A stretch of 32,508 nucleotides of DNA from a virus: IMG/VR virus record IMGVR_UViG_3300019884_000010, positions 1 through 32,508 of that record. One strand, 5' to 3'. Positions 6,307 through 13,983 of the stretch are shown here, in pieces (the first letter of the stretch is position 1; every line of letters begins with the position of its first letter). The position numbers and the translations under genes are program-made. The notes beneath the pieces were generated by a model that did not search any database, was not told the DNA's origin, and worked only from the letters and a program-made list of their open reading frames with translations.

Positions 6307-6914
6307 CAACGCCCGAAGAGTCTCGCGCGAAAGCGCATGCATGGTTTGAGGAGACGACGGTCTACCCGACGCGCGAATGTTTCTGCGATGTCGTGCGCTA
6401 CTTCAATCAAGCCGTCGAGACCGGCGTAGCGATCGCCTATCTCGAAGCAACGTTCGTGATCGTGCACGGGATCTGCCTCCTCGACGACGGCCGACCATAC
6501 GCTCACGCTTGGATCGAGCGTGCTTTCACCAACACCGTCACCCTTTGCGGGATCCATCGGGGGCAAACGATCTACTTTTCGGTCAATCGCGACGACTTCC
6601 GCCGTCAAGCTTACGTCTACCAGGAGACCCGCTACACGTTGCCCGAGCATATCGAGCTTTCGGAAGCGACCGGCGCGGGTGGGCCATGGCTCCCGGAATA
6701 CCTCGAGCTTTGCAACGACCACGCCCCCGGGGATCTCGAGGTGTGTTGCTTTTGCGGGCGCGAGACGCGGTGCGGTTATTACATGCGCGGCGAGCCGAGC
6801 GACGGCAAGTTTTGCCGGCACCCGGACGCACCGTTTCGCCACTCGCCGTGCGGTCTTTGCATTGCCATGCGCGGCGATTGGCGCCGGTACGCGACGCGAC
6901 GGGTAGGGCAATGA
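6303..6914 (+). CDS. Phage protein with Cys...HAW motif and C-terminal zinc-binding region
   Basis: A 203-residue protein from GTG 6303. The N-terminal ~120 residues carry YPTRECFCDVVRYF, LVH-like IVHGICLL, then AHAWIE (His68) and IYFSVNRDDF. This order resembles a common phage family of unknown function whose Cys and His-Ala-Trp motifs recall papain/transglutaminase-like folds (candidate residues Cys26/Cys28 and His68). The C-terminal part has Cys at 148, 149, 151, 157, 171, 183 and 186, probably a zinc site, with a GPW motif before it. Enzymatic activity is a guess; the family membership is moderately secure. Confidence 0.7.
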   Translation: MTTPEESRAKAHAWFEETTVYPTRECFCDVVRYFNQAVETGVAIAYLEATFVIVHGICLLDDGRPYAHAWIERAFTNTVTLCGIHRGQTIYFSVNRDDFRRQAYVYQETRYTLPEHIELSEATGAGGPWLPEYLELCNDHAPGDLEVCCFCGRETRCGYYMRGEPSDGKFCRHPDAPFRHSPCGLCIAMRGDWRRYATRRVGQ

Positions 6915-7309
6915 ACCGGCGCGAGCGTCGAGCGGCTCGAGCGCGGGGGGCGAATCCGACGGGTAAGGATCTGGCGACGGACGAAGAATATATCCACGTG
7001 ATCGAGTCGATCGCGAACACGTACATAGCGGGGGTCGCCCTCTATCCGGACGAGATCCCGCGCTTCGCTTTCCCGCCGAAAAGCATCTTTGTGATTGGCG
7101 ATCTCGCGCCGGTGATCCCGCGCATTGCGAGGAACGACGCGGCTCGCGCCTTTCTTAACGGGCTCGTCGAGGGCGCCCGACGCACCGGGGATCCCAAGTC
7201 GTTCCCAACCGTGTTCATGGTGCGCATTGCGCTCGAGCACGCGGGGGCGCCGATCGAGGAGGTGTCGTGCGCCGAGTGGGGGATCGCCATCGGGGGGCGA
7301 GGCAATTGA
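6911..7309 (+). CDS. Hypothetical protein with NRRERR N-terminal tag
   Basis: A 132-residue protein; ATG 6911 overlaps the preceding TGA. It begins with NRRERRAARARG, nearly the same basic tag as the 5475 protein. The rest is mixed alpha/beta (YIHVIESIANTYIAGVAL, KSIFVIGDL, PTVFMVRIAL). No known motif. It is the last plus-strand gene of the block and converges on the endolysin gene with only 16 bases between stops and no visible terminator. Confidence 0.65.
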   Translation: MNRRERRAARARGANPTGKDLATDEEYIHVIESIANTYIAGVALYPDEIPRFAFPPKSIFVIGDLAPVIPRIARNDAARAFLNGLVEGARRTGDPKSFPTVFMVRIALEHAGAPIEEVSCAEWGIAIGGRGN

Positions 7310-7325
7310 TCCCCGTGATCTACCG

Positions 7326-8039
7326 CTAGGCGGTTTTGGGCGGCGGCTCCTCGTCGGGGGGCGGCGCCGGCTCGGTGTCCGAAACGGCGACCCCCTCGCC
7401 CTGGTCGTCGTCGGGCTCGACGTGCCGCGGCGCCGCAACCCCCGCGGCGTCCATCTCCCAAAGCGAGCGGGCGACGAGGTCGAGGGTCCGCTTGCGGGTG
7501 TCCTCGTCGATATCGGGGGGCGCGAGCTCGAGCGGCAAGCCTTGCTCGAATTCGTCAAAGTAACGCACCATGCCGCGCGCGTAGACTTCGGCCGGATCGG
7601 TGTAATACCCGGCCGCCTTGAGCTGCTCGGCGAATTGAAAGGGGCGCCCGGCCTCGAGCGCCGCCCATGCCGCGGCATACCGCTTCCTACCCTTGAGGAA
7701 GGCGAGGTGATCGACGACGCCTTCCCGTAACGTCCGGAATGCACGGAACCGGGTGGCCGGGTGCGGCGGATCGAACCACACATCCTTGCCGTTGATCTTT
7801 TCGCGGCACCGGAAAAACGTAAAGTCGCGGCCGTCGTCGAGGCTACTCTTGACGTTACCGATATTGAAGTTGTGGACATACTTCCAACGCCCCGTTTCGT
7901 GCGCGCTTTGGGCCATCAGAGTGATGATCGCGGCGCGGGTGGGGGTTACACCGAAGAGCTCTCGCCAAGCCGCCACAAGGGCGCCGGCGAGCTCGGCGGG
8001 GTTGACGGTCGTGATCTCGTGCTCGAGTTGATCGGCCAT
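7326..8039 (-). CDS. Glucosaminidase-like endolysin
   Basis: A 237-residue protein read from ATG at 8039. The segment IITLMAQSAHETGRW followed by NFNIGNVK is characteristic of FlgJ/endo-N-acetylglucosaminidase-type (lysozyme-fold) peptidoglycan hydrolases; Glu48 in HETG is the expected catalytic acid. RFRAFRTLREGVVDHLAFL and AGYYTDP further match this family. The last ~40 residues are an acidic Pro-rich tail. No signal peptide is present, so access to the cell wall would need a holin; a holin candidate lies at 9660-10313. It is the last gene of the minus-strand operon. Confidence 0.85.
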   Translation of the reverse strand: MADQLEHEITTVNPAELAGALVAAWRELFGVTPTRAAIITLMAQSAHETGRWKYVHNFNIGNVKSSLDDGRDFTFFRCREKINGKDVWFDPPHPATRFRAFRTLREGVVDHLAFLKGRKRYAAAWAALEAGRPFQFAEQLKAAGYYTDPAEVYARGMVRYFDEFEQGLPLELAPPDIDEDTRKRTLDLVARSLWEMDAAGVAAPRHVEPDDDQGEGVAVSDTEPAPPPDEEPPPKTA

Positions 8040-8046
8040 GGTCCAC

Positions 8047-8313
8047 CTATTGCGGCGCACAAGTCACGCCGCATTGTTTGAGGGCGGCGGCGGAGGTCGC
8101 CGCGTTGATACAGCGAAGCTCGAAAACGCCGTTACGCCGGCCGTTCCGACAGACGTCGACCCATGTGCCGGTAGCCGGGCGCACCGGATCGCACCCGATG
8201 TCGACGAGGTGACCGAAAGCACGGTCGCAATCGTTCGCGCCGGGAGGGGCGGGGGGTTGGCACGCGGCGAGGGCGGCGAAATAAGTAGACACTAGATAGC
8301 GTCTAGTTTTCAT
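8047..8313 (-). CDS. Small Cys-rich lipoprotein in the lysis region
   Basis: An 88-residue protein with ATG at 8313 overlapping the upstream TGA (ATGA) and AAGG about eight bases before. The signal peptide (KTRRYLVSTYFAALAAC) has a lipobox-like AAC with Cys18 as the likely lipid anchor, then PPAPP. Six further Cys (29, 41, 55, 68, 81, 85) suggest a small disulfide-bonded outer domain. Its place among hydrolase genes hints at an outer-membrane role in lysis such as an outer spanin. It is longer and more Cys-rich than classical Rz1, so that is only a possibility. Confidence 0.7.
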   Translation of the reverse strand: MKTRRYLVSTYFAALAACQPPAPPGANDCDRAFGHLVDIGCDPVRPATGTWVDVCRNGRRNGVFELRCINAATSAAALKQCGVTCAPQ

Positions 8314-9170
8314 GATGCCGCCTTTCCGAGAAACGGCGCCGCTCGCACGGCGAGACATTGCTTGATCGCGCGCTCGAGCAGTGGCCAGGCGATCCGCCAC
8401 GTGCCACGGGGGATCCCGTCGGCATTCACTTCGCGCGCCCCCCAATCGACACGGCCCGGGAGATCCCACCAGTTATCAAGGACGGCGCAATCCTCGCGGC
8501 TCGCGTCGAGGAGGCCGACCATATGCCCTCCGCCGTTCGGGTCGTTCAAATCGATCGAGGTGACGATCTCGCCGGTGTTGGCCATGACGCCCGAGTCGAC
8601 GAAGAGCGAGCACCCGACGGGGTTTCGGCGCACCATGCACGCGCGGATCGATTCCTTGAATCCCCATGCGCCGCGTAAGACGTCGTAGAACTCGAGCCCT
8701 CGGAAGTCGTAAGCGTGAACGAGAGCGTCGGGGGTTGGCTTGCGGTTGACCGTCGAGGGATCCCATTCGGGCGAGTCGGGATCCGGGTAGTGCTCGTCGA
8801 CGACCACGCCGAGCTCGTGCGCGGCGAGCAGAACGAGCGACGGTTTCGACCCAATGTCGGAAAGGGGGGGCGCTTCGTCGGGGTCGATCCCCGCGTGCTG
8901 GATCGCGCGGCCGACGTCATAGGCGAACTTTCCCGAAATCATCTGTGCCGAGGTGTGACCGTTCATCCATTGCCAAAGCTGGACGGCGCGTTTCAGCCAC
9001 GATCCGACGCACATGCCGACGCCGTTTTGCCAGATGATGCCGCGTCGATAAGGGGTGTGGTCGGCGACCTCGAGCGTCGGCGGGCCGGCGGCCGTGAGCG
9101 CATGGTGCGTAGGGTACGCAACCGGCATATCGGGATCGTCGGGTATGTAACCTAGTCCGAATTTGGGCAT
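8310..9170 (-). CDS. Papain-like cysteine peptidase (C1-type)
   Basis: A 286-residue protein with ATG at 9170 behind a strong AAGGAG site. WQNGVGMC (Gln48, Cys54) has the oxyanion-hole Gln and nucleophile Cys spacing of papain-like peptidases. GGGHMVGLLDA supplies His216, and LDNWWD supplies Asn233, in the position of the usual NSWG. The length fits a mature C1 domain. There is no signal peptide. It sits between a lipoprotein and a transglycosylase-like gene. It could cleave a cell-envelope crosslink or protein during lysis, or act in the virion; the substrate is not deducible. Confidence 0.8.
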   Translation of the reverse strand: MPKFGLGYIPDDPDMPVAYPTHHALTAAGPPTLEVADHTPYRRGIIWQNGVGMCVGSWLKRAVQLWQWMNGHTSAQMISGKFAYDVGRAIQHAGIDPDEAPPLSDIGSKPSLVLLAAHELGVVVDEHYPDPDSPEWDPSTVNRKPTPDALVHAYDFRGLEFYDVLRGAWGFKESIRACMVRRNPVGCSLFVDSGVMANTGEIVTSIDLNDPNGGGHMVGLLDASREDCAVLDNWWDLPGRVDWGAREVNADGIPRGTWRIAWPLLERAIKQCLAVRAAPFLGKAAS

Positions 9171-9186
9171 GGTCGTTTCTCCTTCT

Positions 9187-9663
9187 TCAGGCGTCCGGGT
9201 GATCGCCCATGAGTTGCTCGAGCGCGTCGAGGCGACGCTTGACCCGCCGGTCGGTGCGACGAACCGAGGTGCCAACGTAAACGCGAAGCGCCTCCTCGAC
9301 GTCCCCCCCCACGCGCGCGACGAGCCCAGAAAGCGCGCGCGCGACGAGCTCGGACGAAAGCCGGTTCGATCCACAGATCTCCTCGACGGTGTGCCCAAAG
9401 TGGTAGTACCGATGCAATTGATAGATCCCGACGGCGAGCGGGACCCCCTTCGCGTCGGGATCGCACTCCTTCTCTTTGCACTCGCAACGCTCGATTGCGT
9501 CGCGGAAATCCGACTCGGCGACGGCCGTCGCGACCATGGCCTTTCCGATCATGACGGTCGGCGCCGTCGCCGCGATGTCCGCCGCGTATCGCGTTCGGTT
9601 CGCCTTCGGTACACCGGGGGCGACGAGGGCGATCCATGCCGCGACGGCCGCGACGGGGATCAC
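9187..9663 (-). CDS. Secreted lytic-transglycosylase-like protein
   Basis: A 158-residue protein from GTG 9663, overlapping the previous TGA (GTGA). An N-terminal hydrophobic segment (VAAVAAWIALVAPGVPKA) looks like a signal peptide or anchor. TAVAESDF (Glu50 the candidate catalytic acid) and AVGIYQLH (residues 77-84) follow the order of the SLT transglycosylase ES and GLMQ motifs. A Cys-rich insert (Cys60, 62 and 67) lies between them. The C-terminal 60 residues are helical and charged. It would be the second peptidoglycan hydrolase in this region. Confidence 0.65.
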   Translation of the reverse strand: MIPVAAVAAWIALVAPGVPKANRTRYAADIAATAPTVMIGKAMVATAVAESDFRDAIERCECKEKECDPDAKGVPLAVGIYQLHRYYHFGHTVEEICGSNRLSSELVARALSGLVARVGGDVEEALRVYVGTSVRRTDRRVKRRLDALEQLMGDHPDA

Positions 9664-10313
9664 TCGGTCCCCCCGTCGGGCTCGGCGCCGGCCTCGATCC
9701 GTTTCATTCGAGCGATCCGGACGCGCACCGCGGCGACCTCGACGACCTCGACGGGGATCCTTTCCGTCGTGCCGTCGGGCATTTGAACGAGGATAAAGGG
9801 GCACACCTTGTTCGCGAGGTCGATCGCCTGGCAGACCGCTTGGCGGTAGGCGCACGCGTAGAACACAAGAACGAGGGCGAGCCCGAAGACGAGGGCGGCG
9901 AGCTTTGGAAACATCGGCGGCATGCGCGGCGGAGGGGGCGGCGGCGGGGGGGAGAGCGAATCGTCAAGCCAATCGGGCGGAGGTGCCGGCGGTAGACTAC
10001 GGATGGCGCGACCCCTTCGAACCTTTTCGACGAGCTCGTGCCCGGCGATCGCGGTGTTGCCGGCGATGATCCCACCCACGATCGCCTCGAGCGCCGTGCC
10101 GCCCGCGAAAGCTTGCTCGAGCACGCCACCCGCGATCGCGAGACCGAGCGCCCACACCGGGCGATTCACTGGTTTTATATAATTCGGAAACCATGCGACC
10201 TTCGGATCGCTCTTCGAAACGCGGATGAACGCGCCGACGAGCAAGGAGAGCAGTGGGATCCACCCGTGCCAACGGAGCAATCGGACGATGTAGTCAACGG
10301 TTTCGGGGTTCAT
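9660..10313 (-). CDS. Holin candidate with proline linker and extra membrane span
   Basis: A 217-residue membrane protein from ATG 10313. Three hydrophobic segments (residues ~17-31, 53-70, 74-91) are separated by short loops, the second and third Gly/Ala-rich, ending in GHELVEKVRRG. This is the size and layout of a phage holin. A Pro-rich linker (108-135) with a run of eight Pro leads to a fourth span (136-153) and a ~65-residue soluble tail with Cys residues. The design looks like a holin fused to a separate bitopic protein. Position before the hydrolases supports a lysis role. Confidence 0.65.
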   Translation of the reverse strand: MNPETVDYIVRLLRWHGWIPLLSLLVGAFIRVSKSDPKVAWFPNYIKPVNRPVWALGLAIAGGVLEQAFAGGTALEAIVGGIIAGNTAIAGHELVEKVRRGRAIRSLPPAPPPDWLDDSLSPPPPPPPPRMPPMFPKLAALVFGLALVLVFYACAYRQAVCQAIDLANKVCPFILVQMPDGTTERIPVEVVEVAAVRVRIARMKRIEAGAEPDGGTE

Positions 10314-10582
10314 GGTCGATCCTTTCGTACACTGGAGAGCCGGTCGGCGACCGCGTCGCGAGCCCGCCGCAAGCGGTCGTCGGTGAACTCGAGTCCTTTC
10401 TCGAGCGCATTGATCATCCGCGCGAGCTCGACGGCCTCGGCCGTGATCTTTCGCAGCTCCGCTCTGTTGCTCTCTTGATTCGTGGCGATGGCCTGTAGTT
10501 CGACCTCGAGCCCGGCGAGCATGCGAATATCCGGATCGGAGGGTTCGGGCGCGTCGGCGATGCTCGGTCGTTTCGTGGTCAT
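10310..10582 (-). CDS. Small coiled-coil protein
   Basis: A 90-residue protein with ATG at 10582, overlapping both flanking genes by ATGA. It has a polar N-terminal 20 residues, then a continuous helix with heptad-like Leu/Ile/Ala spacing (LEVELQAIATNQESN, AEAVELARMINALEKGL). No membrane segment. It lies between a membrane-anchored coiled-coil protein and the holin candidate, so it may bind one of them; the function is unknown. Confidence 0.65.
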   Translation of the reverse strand: MTTKRPSIADAPEPSDPDIRMLAGLEVELQAIATNQESNRAELRKITAEAVELARMINALEKGLEFTDDRLRRARDAVADRLSSVRKDRP

Positions 10583-11001
10583 CTCGTGTGCCCCCTCTTG
10601 TCGAGGTACGCGTCGATCCGGTCGTTCGCCTTCGTCGCGTCCTTCGTCGCTATGCTGAGATCTCTTTCGAGCCCGATCAGTTTTTCGGTCGTGGCGCCGC
10701 GCCATTCCTTAACCCCGCCCGTGTTCGTTTTGATGATGTCGAGATCGCCGCGGATTTGAAGTAGCGCGTCCTTCGTCGACTTCGTTACGGCGGCTTCGAC
10801 GGCTACCTCGAGCTCCTTACGCGTGATCAACCCCTTGAGCCAAAGGTGCGCGCCGACCGTCAACGTCGCAACGGAAACCAACGTCACGACGAATTTGTGG
10901 AAGTCGCCGAGCCAACCGAAGACCCGTCGCACCCTTCCGACCATTGCGCGCACCGAGCGGCGCTCTTCGGGATCGGGCGGCGGGTGAAAGGAGATATCCA
11001 A
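10579..11001 (-). CDS. Membrane-anchored coiled-coil protein (inner-spanin-like)
   Basis: I choose TTG at 11001, giving 140 residues, because AGGGGAG lies eight bases before it; GTG at 11019 is an alternative. A basic N-terminal segment is followed by one membrane span (residues ~37-56, FVVTLVSVATLTVGAHLWL). About 80 helical residues then run to the C-terminus, with heptad spacing. An N-terminal span followed by a periplasmic coiled coil is the layout of an inner spanin (Rz type), and the gene opens the lysis region. There is no sequence signature to prove it; other small phage membrane proteins share the design. Confidence 0.55.
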   Translation of the reverse strand: MDISFHPPPDPEERRSVRAMVGRVRRVFGWLGDFHKFVVTLVSVATLTVGAHLWLKGLITRKELEVAVEAAVTKSTKDALLQIRGDLDIIKTNTGGVKEWRGATTEKLIGLERDLSIATKDATKANDRIDAYLDKRGHTR

Positions 11002-11032
11002 AAGCGCTTCTCCCCTCACCTCGGAAGCCGGC

Positions 11033-11755
11033 TCACAGGGTGACCCCGTTGAGGGCGGCGAAGTAGCTCCGCAGCTTGCCTTTGTCAGAAACGGATGGGA
11101 TCGGCGTGGCGCCGTATTCATCCCAGATCGTTCCGTCAAGACCGTTGTCGACTGTCGTGCTAGCCCCGATGATGAAACCCGTTGAACCTTCGTCATTCAA
11201 CATGAGCGCTCCGCCGACTCCTCGTGTCGCGCCGTTAACCCGCACGACCGGCGTCCCTCCGCTTATCGCTTCAATCTCGACGATAGAAGGCTGGGTGATG
11301 TCCCAGCTAGCCCCATCGTTAACGTTATTGGCAATGGAGTCGGTGAAGTAGTAGATGATCCCGCCGAAGAATGAGACGCCGAACGCCCATTGGGCTCCCC
11401 CCGTACCGTCGATCCTGAATGTCATAAGTCGACCGCCCGTGTCCGCCGCGTTCGACTGAAATGCGAACAAGAGATAGCGCGCCTCGCCCGACGTGAAGAT
11501 ATTATCCGCCGTGTTGATCAACCTCTTTGCCGGGGTACACAAGAGGGAATCGCCGGAAATCGTAGGACGTCGCGCGTCGTCACTTTGCGCCGCGACGAAA
11601 CCGCCGATCACATCCTCCCATGCGCTCGCCTTGCCGCCGACATTCGTAAGCCCTTCGCGCGCGGAAAACCAAAACTTCGATTCGGCAACGTCGTGCGGCG
11701 AGAAACTTTCGCGCGCGCGTTGCATCGCCAACCTTGACCAATGGGACGGATACAC
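11033..11755 (-). CDS. Lectin/LamG-fold structural protein, tail tip or fibre
   Basis: A 240-residue protein from GTG 11755, two bases after the preceding stop. The body is rich in beta strands and Gly/Asn (YLLFAFQSN, RLMTFRIDG, VVRVNGA, GFIIGAS). It closes with a TIWDEYG segment and LRSYFAALNGV, resembling the end of concanavalin-like (LamG-type) domains found on phage tail fibres. I infer a surface-binding protein of the virion. The family identification rests on pattern only. It is the last gene of the tail block before the lysis genes. Confidence 0.6.
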   Translation of the reverse strand: MYPSHWSRLAMQRARESFSPHDVAESKFWFSAREGLTNVGGKASAWEDVIGGFVAAQSDDARRPTISGDSLLCTPAKRLINTADNIFTSGEARYLLFAFQSNAADTGGRLMTFRIDGTGGAQWAFGVSFFGGIIYYFTDSIANNVNDGASWDITQPSIVEIEAISGGTPVVRVNGATRGVGGALMLNDEGSTGFIIGASTTVDNGLDGTIWDEYGATPIPSVSDKGKLRSYFAALNGVTL

Positions 11756-11757
11756 GA

Positions 11758-12270
11758 TTACGGTCCCGACAATGCGAGGATGTCCGCCGCGGTCGTCGCC
11801 GTCATCACGGCTTTAAACGCGCCCGGAATGTAAGACCCGCTCGGCACATTCTTCCACGTGCGGGCGGATGAATCGCCGACAAGCTTCGCGGACACGTTCC
11901 CGGTCGTGCCAACGAATAGACCCTTCGTCGCCGTCGCGGTAATGTCCGTCGCATCGTCGGGCGTGACGGGGGTAGAAATCGACGGCTCGAGTAGCAACAC
12001 GAGCGCCGCGAGAATGCTCGCGAGCGTCGTTTGCGAGGTGTCTTGCTTCGCCGCCGTCGCTTGGCTCGTGAGCTTCCCGTCGATCGACGAGAGGGACGTG
12101 TTGCCGGTATCTTGCCGCGCCGCGGTCGCTTGTCCAGCGTCGCTATCGTCGCTCGCGCCGACCGCGTCGGCGATCGATTGGAGCAATACGAGCGCGGGAT
12201 CGTCGGTCGCGTGAGCGATCGACATGCTCTTATCTTTTGTGTTCTGCCCGGGACCGCTCGGAAACGTCAT
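11758..12270 (-). CDS. Spike-base-like tail protein with heptad repeats
   Basis: A 170-residue protein. ATG at 12270 fits an AAGGGG ribosome site better than GTG at 12279. Residues ~50-95 contain two related units (QATAARQDTGNTSLSSI and QATAAKQDTSQTTLASI), typical of trimeric phage fibre stalks. The C-terminal part (KGLFVGTTGNVSAKLVG, then WKNVPSGSYIPG and MTATTAADILAL) matches the pattern of RCAP_rcc01079-type spike-base proteins. It probably connects fibres to the baseplate. Confidence 0.65.
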   Translation of the reverse strand: MTFPSGPGQNTKDKSMSIAHATDDPALVLLQSIADAVGASDDSDAGQATAARQDTGNTSLSSIDGKLTSQATAAKQDTSQTTLASILAALVLLLEPSISTPVTPDDATDITATATKGLFVGTTGNVSAKLVGDSSARTWKNVPSGSYIPGAFKAVMTATTAADILALSGP

Positions 12271-12305
12271 TTGCGCCACCCCTTCTCTTATCTATTGTGC
12301 CGAGC

Positions 12306-13004
12306 TCATTCGAGGCCGGCGAACGTGTAGTAATCGACACCGTCGGAGAAAATGATCCCGCGCGAACTATCGGCCGGTGCGTAATTGCTAGCGGCGCCGT
12401 TGATCAGGCATCCGCTGCGCCCGAAAGTAATGTTCGACGTGCCGCCGACGAGCACCCAAAACCAAATCCCCCCGTCGGCCGGCGCCGCCGGTAGATTCAC
12501 CGTCCGCTCGAGCGACGCTTCGATCACGAGAAGGGTGGCCTTTGACGTGGTGTCGAGCGTGACTGGGCTCGTATTGATAAATTGCCGCGTTAATCGCAAG
12601 CCGCCGACGATGTGCGTTCGCGCCGTCGAATTGCCGAGCACCGGCCCGGCGGCTTCGGCCGCGATCACGCGAACGCCGTCGTCCCATAGCTCGAGCGAGC
12701 CTTCCTCGCCGATGATGATCGCCGGCTCCGTCGGCGATGCGGCAACGCTCCATTGCATACCCACGGCGCGCATTTCGACGACGAACCCATCTTCGTCGCC
12801 GCTTATCCGCCGGACGATGTTTTCTTCCTCTTCGTTTAGTTCGACGTCGCCATCGAACTCGACGGATGATTCGACGATGATCCGGTCGTTCGCCTCGTCG
12901 TCCTCGACAGTGAAGCCGCGAAAGTTGATCCACTTCCGGTGCTCGAGCTCGTCGCCGTCGGCTTGCACCCGCGTGCCGAGCAGTAGATCCAGAAAGTTTC
13001 CCAT
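12306..13004 (-). CDS. Tail fibre/spike-type structural protein
   Basis: A 232-residue protein with ATG at 13004 and a perfect AGGAGGT nine bases upstream. The N-terminal 60 residues include WINFRGFTVEDDEAND, found in fibre-type proteins. The middle is acidic. The C-terminal half is beta-rich (RTVNLPAAPADGGIWFWVLVGGTS, GIIFSDGVDYYTF), like the tips of short phage fibres that use a hydrophobic lattice of strands. It lies directly downstream of a longer fibre gene. Likely part of the adsorption apparatus. Confidence 0.6.
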   Translation of the reverse strand: MGNFLDLLLGTRVQADGDELEHRKWINFRGFTVEDDEANDRIIVESSVEFDGDVELNEEEENIVRRISGDEDGFVVEMRAVGMQWSVAASPTEPAIIIGEEGSLELWDDGVRVIAAEAAGPVLGNSTARTHIVGGLRLTRQFINTSPVTLDTTSKATLLVIEASLERTVNLPAAPADGGIWFWVLVGGTSNITFGRSGCLINGAASNYAPADSSRGIIFSDGVDYYTFAGLE

Positions 13005-13018
13005 GGTCGTTCACCTCC

Positions 13019-13981
13019 TCATCCATCCGAGACGCAAAGTAGGCGATACGTGCCGCCCACTTTCTTGACCCAACGCGAGTAGGAGTTACCCGTCGCGGTC
13101 ATTGTCAAAAGCAAGTTTGCCTCGGCTTCGTCGTAAATCTCGACGCTGAAACCGCCGGTCATTCCGAGGGTCGACAACTCGATCACGTCGCCGTCGGTGG
13201 ATCCCGAGTCGTTCAACTTGATAGTTCGATTCGCCGTGAGTGACTGGATATAAAAGATGTCGGCAACCGACGGGGCCATGATGTAGAGCCCTAAACCGAA
13301 GTCGGCGTCGACGATCTCGCGCGTGCGATAGTGCGCGCGCCCTTGGCTCGAGTAGGTGATCCCGGCCGCGTTCGACACCGTCGCGCGGAGGTCAGAAGCC
13401 GTCGTCGCGCCGCTCAAGGTTACGGTCTTGCCGCTCGCGAAGGTAGCGTTGTGCGCCGCCGCGAGCGTGCCGAGAACCGCAACCGCGTCGCCCGTGCCGC
13501 CGCCGAGATTGAGCGCCGCGCCGAGATCGATCGCGCCGCTTGCGCGAATGATCACCCGCCCGCCGAAGATGTCGAGCTCCGAGCCGGCCTCGCCTGTAAC
13601 GATGATGTCGTCGCCGACGTCAACGATCAGATCCGTACCCGCCGTGATCCCGAGCTCGGCGCCCGCGTTGATCGCTAATGCCGCGGTCGCCGCAAGATCA
13701 ACGGTGGTTCCGGCGCCGATCTGGATATGGGTTGTCGTTGATAGTTCAAAGTCTGTGATCGTTGCGTGGCTCGTGCCGTCGGCGAAGTTGGTAGCGCCGT
13801 GAAACGTCGCGTTCGTAAACTCGAGATCGATCCCGCCCGTGATAATCCCGTTGAGGTAAGCGGTTCGGTCGGCGAGCTGCTCGAGCGCAACCGCGACGCT
13901 CGCGGCATCCTTGAGATCGCTATCCTCGAGAACGGTGATCGTTGCGGGATAGATGAGATTTCCAGCGTAATCGGTGGACAC
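13019..13981 (-). CDS. Tail fibre protein with beta-repeat shaft
   Basis: A 320-residue protein from GTG 13981, with AAGGGGG before it. The N-terminus holds a typical fibre-attachment segment (DLKDAASVAVALEQLADRTAYLNG). It is followed by ~140 residues of Gly/Ala/Thr/Asp-rich short repeats (IQIGAGTTVDLAATAALAI, GTDLIVDVGDDIIV) suggesting a beta-helical trimeric shaft. The last ~100 residues form a mixed tip domain (TIKLNDSGSTDGDVIEL). Position right after the tail protein I gene supports a host-binding fibre. Confidence 0.7.
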   Translation of the reverse strand: MSTDYAGNLIYPATITVLEDSDLKDAASVAVALEQLADRTAYLNGIITGGIDLEFTNATFHGATNFADGTSHATITDFELSTTTHIQIGAGTTVDLAATAALAINAGAELGITAGTDLIVDVGDDIIVTGEAGSELDIFGGRVIIRASGAIDLGAALNLGGGTGDAVAVLGTLAAAHNATFASGKTVTLSGATTASDLRATVSNAAGITYSSQGRAHYRTREIVDADFGLGLYIMAPSVADIFYIQSLTANRTIKLNDSGSTDGDVIELSTLGMTGGFSVEIYDEAEANLLLTMTATGNSYSRWVKKVGGTYRLLCVSDG

Positions 13982-13983
13982 GG

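Noticed and set aside
7310-7325. Bidirectional terminator between converging gene blocks
   Set aside because: Only a short GATC-CCCGT-GATC symmetry and no stem with T-tract on either strand.
6779-7879. Minus-strand open frame of 366 codons across the convergent junction
   Set aside because: Ser/Arg/Pro-rich shadow of the 6911 and endolysin genes; no start signal and no recognisable protein features.
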